Positions 22,739 to 28,328 of a DNA stretch of 28,328 nt are shown here, in pieces; the stretch's first letter is position 1; every line of letters starts with the position of its first letter. The translations under genes were made by a program, and so were the position numbers. Below the pieces are notes generated by a model that did no database searches, had not been told where the DNA came from, and saw only the letters and a program-made list of their open reading frames with translations. Location of the stretch: NCBI GenBank assembly GCA_052273485.1, contig DAVZID010000045.1, positions 1-28,328 of the forward strand, given 5' to 3'. The DNA comes from Anthropogastromicrobium sp052273485. GTDB taxonomy: Bacteria; Bacillota; Clostridia; Lachnospirales; Lachnospiraceae.

Positions 22739-25700
22739 ACAAAAGCAGGTCATTGACCTGCGCGACAGAAGCCTTCTTGTTTCTGCGGCAGCGGGCAGCG
22801 GAAAGACAGCCGTTCTCGTGCAGCGAATCATTGAGCGCATCTGCGATGAATCACACCCGGTTGACATCGACCGTCTTCTTGTGGTGACCTTTACCAATGC
22901 TGCGGCGGGCGAGATGCGTGAGCGTGTGCAAACCGCGATTGCAAAGCGTGTGGAGGAGCAGCCAGACAACGCGCATCTGCGCCGTCAGGAGGTGCTAGCA
23001 GGCCATGCGCATATCACCACAATCGACAGCTTTTGTCTGTCGGTGCTTCGCGAGCATTTTCAGGAAATCGAACTCGATCCGGGCTTCCGCATTGCTGACG
23101 AGGGCGAGCTAAAGCTCTTGCAGGCGGACGTACTCGAGGCACTTCTTGAGGAGGAGTATCAGGAGGCAAGTGAATCTTTCCTTAATTTTATGGAAGCCTA
23201 CGCACCGGGAAAGGATGATGAGCGCGCAGCCGAGTTGATTTTGCAGCTCTACGGCTTTGCCGTGGCAAATCCTCGCCCCGAGGACTGGCTCGATCACTGT
23301 CTCGCAGGCTATGCGGCAAACCGTATTGAGGAGCTTGAAAAAGAGCCTTGGATGCAGCGCATGGTCGAACATATTAAGATGATTTTGACTGAGACCGCGT
23401 CCGTTTATGACCGTATGATTGCAGTCTGTCGTGACGAGGGCGGCATGGAAAGCTATGAATCCGTGCTGTTGTCCGAGCAGCAGATGGCACAATTTGCCTC
23501 CGAGGCGGCAGACTTTTCCGAGCTTCGCGAGCGTGTGAATTTGATTCGTTTTGGCAGCAAACCGCGAAAGAAAAAGACGGACACCTTCAGCGAGGATAAG
23601 GCCAAGCGCATCTGGGAGATGCGCGAGCAGGCAAAAAAGCAGCTAAAAGCACTGACAGAGGATTATCTGGCAGATGACGATGCACGCCTTCTGCAAAAGC
23701 AACATCTTGCCGGGGCGCAGGTGCAAGAGCTTGTGCGCTTGACGCACGCCTTTTTGACTCGCTACAGCGCTGCAAAGCGAAAGAAAAATCTGGTCGATTT
23801 TGGTGATTTGGAGCATCTGGCACTCGACATTTTGAGCCAGAAGACGGCAGACGGCGAAGTGCCGACAGCAGCTGCCGAGCAATACCGCGAGAGCTTTGAG
23901 GAGATTATGATCGACGAGTACCAGGACAGTAACTACGTGCAAGAATTGATTCTAACAAGTATTTCAAGGAATGATCCACCCAACCTGTTTATGGTCGGCG
24001 ATGTCAAGCAAAGCATCTATCGCTTTCGTTTGGCGCGCCCAGAACTGTTTATGGAAAAGTATGCTTCCTATACAAAGGAGGAGAGCGCGCACCAAAAAAT
24101 CGAGCTGCATCAGAATTTCAGAAGCCGTAAGAGTGTGCTCGACTCCGTGAACTATTTCTTTTATCAGCTGATGCATAAGTCGGTAGGAAACGTAGAATAT
24201 GATAAGGAAGCGGCACTTTATCCAGGACTTGTGTACGAGCCATGCGATACGCATCCAACAGGCGGTGCAACCGAACTTCTTTTGCTTGATTTGGAAGATG
24301 TGCCAGAAAAGAGCGATGAGGATGCAGCATCCAATCCGGTAAGTACAACTGGGGATGCGACCGGAAATGCGGCGAAAAACATAGAGCAGACGGATCCGGC
24401 TGATCAGACCGACAAAATAAGTGATGCAGAGGCAGACAGTGCGGTTGACACCGAAGCTGTCTACAACAGCCGCGAGTGGGAGGCAGCGCTGATTGCGCAA
24501 AAGATTCAGGAGATTACCGATCCGAAGACGGGACTTTACGTCTGGGACAAGGAGACCAAGACCTATCGTTTAGCAGAGTACCGTGATATCGCGATTCTGC
24601 TTCGCACCGTGTCTGGCTGGGCAGAGGAATTTATTCCAGTGCTACTCTCAAAAGGCATCCCAGCGGCAGCCGATACTGGAAGTGGATATTTCAGCGCAAT
24701 CGAGGTGCAGACAGTTTTAAATCTACTGGAAATTATCGACAATCCATTGCAGGACATTCCACTTGCAGCGGTAATGCACTCGCCAATCGGCCATTTTTCT
24801 AGTGAGGAATTGGCGATTGTCCGCGCCGAGCAGCCGCCGTCACAGAGTAAGCATCTCTACGATGCCGCCACAGCATTTGTACAAAAGTATGGCGAGCTAT
24901 ATCACGCCCTTGCGACCAAGCTTCATGCCTTTTTAAATCAACTCGAAATGTATCGCAGCAAGAGCCGCTATTTGCAACTACGAGAGCTGCTAGTCTATGT
25001 GCTTGAGGACAGTGGCTACTACGAATTTGTCAGTGCGATGCCGGGTGCGTCTACCCGAAAGGCAAATCTGGACATGCTTCTTGAGCGCGCCGGTGCATTT
25101 GAGAAGACGAGCTATCAGGGCGTATTCCAATTTGTACGCTACATCAACAGACTAAAGAAATATTCCGTTGACTATGCGTCCGCGCAGGAGCTTGCCCAGA
25201 ATCAGGTGCGCGTCATGAGTATTCATAAGAGTAAAGGTCTTGAATTTCCTGTATGCTTTGTGGCCGGTCTTGGAAAAAGCTTTAACAAGCAGGATGTAAA
25301 TGCGTCCATGCTGTTTTCTGTCGATTATGGCATCGCGACCGATGCAATCGACCCGGCAATGCGCACGAAGGAGAGCACCGTCATGAAACAGGCCGTGCGC
25401 AGTGAACTCGTACTCGAAAATCTGGGCGAGGAGCTTCGTGTTTTGTATGTTGCAATGACAAGAGCAAAGGAAAAGCTCTATCTGACCGGTGCAAAGAATG
25501 GTCTTTTCGACTATCTGGAAAAGAAGATTCACGAGACCGATAAGATGACGCGTGCGCTTTCTTATAATGCACTCACGACGGCAAGTTGCTTTTTGGACTG
25601 GATCACGGCGGCAGCCTGCAAACACAAAAGTTTTAAGGCAATTTATGATCAGCTAGGACTCAATGTGCCATTTGATGGCGTGTGCTATCAGGATGAGAGC

Positions 25701-26609
25701 CCGCTTTCTGTCTCCATCGTGACAAAGAGCAGCATCTCCATGCAGACCTCACTTTGGCGCGCAGAGGAGGCGATGAAGCGCACCGCGCTTGAAAACTGGA
25801 AAACCGACACTATAGACAAAGCGGCAAAAGAGCTGATTGCATCTCGCTTTGCAGTACGCTACGATGACAGCCCACTCGCAAAGCTTCAGGCGGCATTTAC
25901 CGTATCCGAGTTGAAGGCACGCCACGACGAGGAAGCATTTGTGGCGAGTGGATTCGATGCAGGCGAGCCAATCGCCCAGCTCATAAAACAAGAGCGATTG
26001 TCCGGTGAAATGATACTGCCAGACGAAGAACGTCTTCCAGAATTTTTACAGCAAAAGGATAAGATGAGCGGCGCTGCACGTGGTACGCTCTATCACTGGC
26101 TGTTCGAGCATTTTGATTTCACGGGTGATTTGAGACAACAGCTCTCTTACTTTATGCAGCAGGATTTCATCAGCGCCGAGGAGCGAAAGCGAATCCGCAT
26201 CGCCGATTTTGATCAGTTTGTGCAGACATCGCTTGGCAAAAAGGTCAAGCAAGCTCAGAAAGAGGGAACGTATCACCGCGAGATGCCATTTATCCTCGGT
26301 GTACCAGCTTTTGAGATGATAAAGTCAGACACCATAGCCGCTTTGTCCGAGAAAGATGCAAATGAGTACGTCAGCGTTCAGGGAGTGATCGACGCATGGA
26401 TAGACGGCGAAGATGAAATTACGCTGATTGATTTTAAGACCGACCGAAAGCCAGAGGGACTGGACGATGGCGCGTTTGAGGAACTTTTGCGAAAGCGTTA
26501 CCATGTTCAGCTAGACTATTACAAGCGTGCGCTCGAGCAGATGACGAAAAAATCGGTCAAAGAAGCTGCCTTGTACTCGGTTTCGCTGGGAAGAGAAATC
26601 TTATGTTGA
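22710..26609 (+). CDS. addA: ATP-dependent nuclease/helicase subunit AddA
   Basis: This encodes 1,299 residues, the UvrD-like helicase and nuclease partner of AddB. It opens with WTNEQKQVI (Q motif), then SAAAGSGKTAVLVQRI (Walker A, Lys32), VVTFTNAAAGEMRER (motif Ia), ITTIDSFCLSVLREHF, MIDEYQDSN (Walker B near 402), MVGDVKQSIYRFRLARP (motif III), VRVMSIHKSKGLEFPVCFV and LRVLYVAMTRAKEKLYL. The nuclease at the C-terminus has VIDAWID (Asp1228) and LIDFKTDR (Asp1241, Lys1243), then YHVQLDYYKRALE. An acidic Ala/Asp/Thr-rich insertion of about 55 residues sits at roughly 530-585. The start at ATG 22710 is set by AAGGAGAG and by the overlap with addB; a longer frame upstream lies inside addB. Confidence 0.95.
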   Translation: MADNMMWTNEQKQVIDLRDRSLLVSAAAGSGKTAVLVQRIIERICDESHPVDIDRLLVVTFTNAAAGEMRERVQTAIAKRVEEQPDNAHLRRQEVLAGHAHITTIDSFCLSVLREHFQEIELDPGFRIADEGELKLLQADVLEALLEEEYQEASESFLNFMEAYAPGKDDERAAELILQLYGFAVANPRPEDWLDHCLAGYAANRIEELEKEPWMQRMVEHIKMILTETASVYDRMIAVCRDEGGMESYESVLLSEQQMAQFASEAADFSELRERVNLIRFGSKPRKKKTDTFSEDKAKRIWEMREQAKKQLKALTEDYLADDDARLLQKQHLAGAQVQELVRLTHAFLTRYSAAKRKKNLVDFGDLEHLALDILSQKTADGEVPTAAAEQYRESFEEIMIDEYQDSNYVQELILTSISRNDPPNLFMVGDVKQSIYRFRLARPELFMEKYASYTKEESAHQKIELHQNFRSRKSVLDSVNYFFYQLMHKSVGNVEYDKEAALYPGLVYEPCDTHPTGGATELLLLDLEDVPEKSDEDAASNPVSTTGDATGNAAKNIEQTDPADQTDKISDAEADSAVDTEAVYNSREWEAALIAQKIQEITDPKTGLYVWDKETKTYRLAEYRDIAILLRTVSGWAEEFIPVLLSKGIPAAADTGSGYFSAIEVQTVLNLLEIIDNPLQDIPLAAVMHSPIGHFSSEELAIVRAEQPPSQSKHLYDAATAFVQKYGELYHALATKLHAFLNQLEMYRSKSRYLQLRELLVYVLEDSGYYEFVSAMPGASTRKANLDMLLERAGAFEKTSYQGVFQFVRYINRLKKYSVDYASAQELAQNQVRVMSIHKSKGLEFPVCFVAGLGKSFNKQDVNASMLFSVDYGIATDAIDPAMRTKESTVMKQAVRSELVLENLGEELRVLYVAMTRAKEKLYLTGAKNGLFDYLEKKIHETDKMTRALSYNALTTASCFLDWITAAACKHKSFKAIYDQLGLNVPFDGVCYQDESPLSVSIVTKSSISMQTSLWRAEEAMKRTALENWKTDTIDKAAKELIASRFAVRYDDSPLAKLQAAFTVSELKARHDEEAFVASGFDAGEPIAQLIKQERLSGEMILPDEERLPEFLQQKDKMSGAARGTLYHWLFEHFDFTGDLRQQLSYFMQQDFISAEERKRIRIADFDQFVQTSLGKKVKQAQKEGTYHREMPFILGVPAFEMIKSDTIAALSEKDANEYVSVQGVIDAWIDGEDEITLIDFKTDRKPEGLDDGAFEELLRKRYHVQLDYYKRALEQMTKKSVKEAALYSVSLGREILC

Positions 26610-26634
26610 CGAACAAATATCAAAATGATATACT
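26606..26634 (+). promoter_or_regulatory. Promoter of mgtE
   Basis: TTGACG (26606-26611, overlapping the addA stop), a 17-base spacer ending in TGA, and TATACT (26629-26634), giving an extended -10. Only about 45 bases separate the start of transcription from the gene, so there is no room for an M-box. Confidence 0.75.
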
Positions 26635-26686
26635 TTTTTTCAGATAGTTATTTAAATATTGAAACTAGAAAAAGGGGGTGGACGAA

Positions 26687-28228
26687 ATGGACGACGAAAA
26701 GGCAAAGAGCCAGGAAAGTGAATCTGAAACGGATCAGGCAGAAAGCAAAAAGATTGAAAGTCAGGTAGAAGAGCGCGAAAAAGACGAAGCACTTGCGAAG
26801 GCGCTCGAGCAGGAAAACGAAAGCTCGGAGCCAGCAGAGGATGACACCTTTGTAAAACCCGATTATGAGTCAGAAATTATAAAGATCATCAGAAGCACCA
26901 CCTCGCCAAAGGTCACACGCGAAAAGCTGGACGATTACCATGCAAATGATATCGCAGATGTTCTCGAGAAGTTAACCGTTGTCGAGCGAAAAAAGCTGTA
27001 CAATATCTTAAATATGGATATGCTGTCCGATGTGTTTGAGTGCGTTGATGACATCAGTCCTTATTTGGAGGAGATGGATATCCGCAAAGCCGTCGAAATC
27101 ATCAGCAACTTGGAGGCCGATACAGCAGTGGCGGCACTTCGCGGAATCGACAAGGTAAAACGTTCCGTTATCATCGATCTGATGGATCAGGAATCCAAAA
27201 AGGACATTATGTTAATCGCATCCTTCGATGACGATGAAATCGGAAGTAGGATGACCACGAATTGCATCGTAATCCGTGAAAATTTAACCGTAAAGGGCGC
27301 GATGCGATCCCTTGTCGAGCAGGCGGCAGAAAACGATAACATTTCAAAGATCTATGTGGCAGATGAGACAAATACCTTCTGCGGTGCGATTGATTTAAAG
27401 GATTTGATCATCGCGCGAGAGGGAACAAAGCTTGACGATATGATCGTCACATCGTATCCATATGTGTATGGCCATGAGTCAATTGATGATTGTATTGAAA
27501 TCTTAAAGGGTTACTCGGAGGACTCCATTCCGGTACTCGATAACAACAATAAAATCCTCGGTGTCATCACGGCACAGGATATCATTGAAGTTGTCGATGA
27601 AGAGATGGGAGAGGACTACGCAAGACTCGCAGGTTTGACTGCAGAGGAAGATTTAAAAGAGCCGATTTTAGCCAGTATGAAAAAGCGTCTTCCATGGCTG
27701 ATTGTCTTGATGTTTTTGGGAATGCTTGTCTCATCCGTTGTCGGAATTTTCGAGTCGGTTGTCTCACAGCTGACGATTTTGATGACGTTCCAGTCTATGA
27801 TTCTTGGTATGTCCGGAAATGCCGGAACGCAGTCACTTGCCGTTACCGTGCGGGTGCTGATGGATGAGAATCTTCAGCTAAAACAAAAGCTTGGTCTTGC
27901 CGCAAAGGAAGTGCGCGTCGGCTTTGGCGATGGACTTCTCCTCGGTATATTATCCTTCGTTCTTCTAGGAATCTTTATCATGGTTGTGAAAGGTCGCCCG
28001 GCAGGCTTTGCATTTGCCGTATCGGGCTGCATCGGACTGGCGCTCATGTGCTCCATGGTCATCTCCAGCTTGACCGGTACCTTCATCCCGATGTTCTTCA
28101 ATAAGATTGGCATCGATCCGGCAGTTGCCTCCGGTCCACTCATTACCACCATCAATGACCTTGTTGCCGTTGTGGTTTACTATGGACTGAGCTGGTTCTT
28201 CCTGCTAGAGGTAATGCATTTGGGGTAA
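26687..28228 (+). CDS. mgtE: Magnesium transporter MgtE
   Basis: This encodes 513 residues. After an acidic, low-complexity N-terminus (about 45 residues rich in Glu, Ser, Lys), the MgtE N domain follows (DDYHANDIADVLEKL, DMLSDVFECVDDISPYLEEM), then two CBS domains at about 190-310 (GAIDLKDLI, SIPVLDNNNKILGVITAQDI) and five membrane helices from about 335. GMSGNAGTQSLAVTVR and SGPLITTINDLVAVVVYYGL are the pore signatures. The channel admits Mg2+ and closes when Mg2+ fills the N-CBS interface. The start is ATG 26687, 8 bases after AAAGGGGG; the GTG at 26678 would overlap that site. It stands alone behind its own promoter. No terminator is visible before the window ends. Confidence 0.95.
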   Translation: MDDEKAKSQESESETDQAESKKIESQVEEREKDEALAKALEQENESSEPAEDDTFVKPDYESEIIKIIRSTTSPKVTREKLDDYHANDIADVLEKLTVVERKKLYNILNMDMLSDVFECVDDISPYLEEMDIRKAVEIISNLEADTAVAALRGIDKVKRSVIIDLMDQESKKDIMLIASFDDDEIGSRMTTNCIVIRENLTVKGAMRSLVEQAAENDNISKIYVADETNTFCGAIDLKDLIIAREGTKLDDMIVTSYPYVYGHESIDDCIEILKGYSEDSIPVLDNNNKILGVITAQDIIEVVDEEMGEDYARLAGLTAEEDLKEPILASMKKRLPWLIVLMFLGMLVSSVVGIFESVVSQLTILMTFQSMILGMSGNAGTQSLAVTVRVLMDENLQLKQKLGLAAKEVRVGFGDGLLLGILSFVLLGIFIMVVKGRPAGFAFAVSGCIGLALMCSMVISSLTGTFIPMFFNKIGIDPAVASGPLITTINDLVAVVVYYGLSWFFLLEVMHLG

Positions 28229-28285
28229 TATAGGGTAAAATCTAGTAAATAAGAATAAAAATCCCGCAGTCACAATGATCAGCCC

Positions 28286-28302
28286 CTTGTCAAGTAGACA
28301 AG
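28286..28302. repeat. Short palindrome at the right edge, possible IS end
   Basis: CTTGTC (28286-28291) and GACAAG (28297-28302) flank AAGTA. TGTCAAGTAGACAAGTGAAA resembles the terminal repeat of some IS3-group elements in Clostridia, but the window stops 26 bases later, so this cannot be confirmed. Confidence 0.25.
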
Positions 28303-28328
28303 TGAAATATCTAAAATAAATTTATAGG

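Noticed and set aside
26635..26686. M-box magnesium riboswitch before mgtE
   Set aside because: The leader is only about 45 bases, far shorter than an M-box, and shows none of its conserved sequence.

Overview
The window reads as chromosomal DNA of a low-to-mid GC Gram-positive Clostridia, most likely a gut Lachnospiraceae. The reasons are AGGAGG-type ribosome binding sites, some GTG and TTG starts, TPP and manganese riboswitches with intrinsic-terminator platforms, an addB-addA pair, and a salvage-type thiamine operon. All convincing genes lie on the + strand. I see no rRNA, tRNA, CRISPR array or intact transposase.

Positions 1-4100 are an accessory, recombination-scarred region. It holds a structured inverted repeat, a fragment of a BREX-type DNA methyltransferase (pglX-like), and a tight cassette DUF3791 - DUF3990 - DUF3791 whose genes overlap by 4 bp. 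DUF3990 resembles ADP-ribosyltransferases, so the cassette is a candidate toxin-antitoxin or defence module. After it come a palindromic repeat, two remnants of the same nuclease-family C-terminus (one fused to an acetyltransferase-like N-terminus), the tail of an alpha/beta hydrolase and a DUF4886 SGNH hydrolase. Between these sits a Ca2+/cation antiporter behind a yybP-ykoY (Mn2+) riboswitch with its own terminator.

Positions 4100-9610 carry a MATE efflux pump, an orphan IS200/IS605-type end hairpin, and the thiamine salvage operon: promoter, TPP riboswitch, thiM, thiE, thiD and cytX. The encoded route imports hydroxymethylpyrimidine (CytX), phosphorylates it (ThiD), phosphorylates the thiazole (ThiM) and couples the two (ThiE). 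The operon ends in a terminator that is a copy of the 3' half of the Mn riboswitch at 1634-1693.

Positions 9610-19100 carry single genes or short units with their own promoters: an uncharacterised 552-residue protein, a Na+/phosphate cotransporter behind a PhoP-box-like 11-bp repeat array, a small membrane protein, an RsmH-type methyltransferase followed by an SGNH lipoprotein, an NSS-family sodium symporter and a ZIP metal transporter.

Positions 19100-28328 carry addB-addA (double-strand break repair) and the magnesium transporter mgtE. Several proteins here (AddA, AddB, the Na+/Pi transporter, MgtE) carry low-complexity acidic or Ser/Gln-rich insertions or tails. A short palindrome near the right edge may be the start of an insertion sequence, but it is too short to prove. 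All family assignments come from reading motifs; no database search was run.
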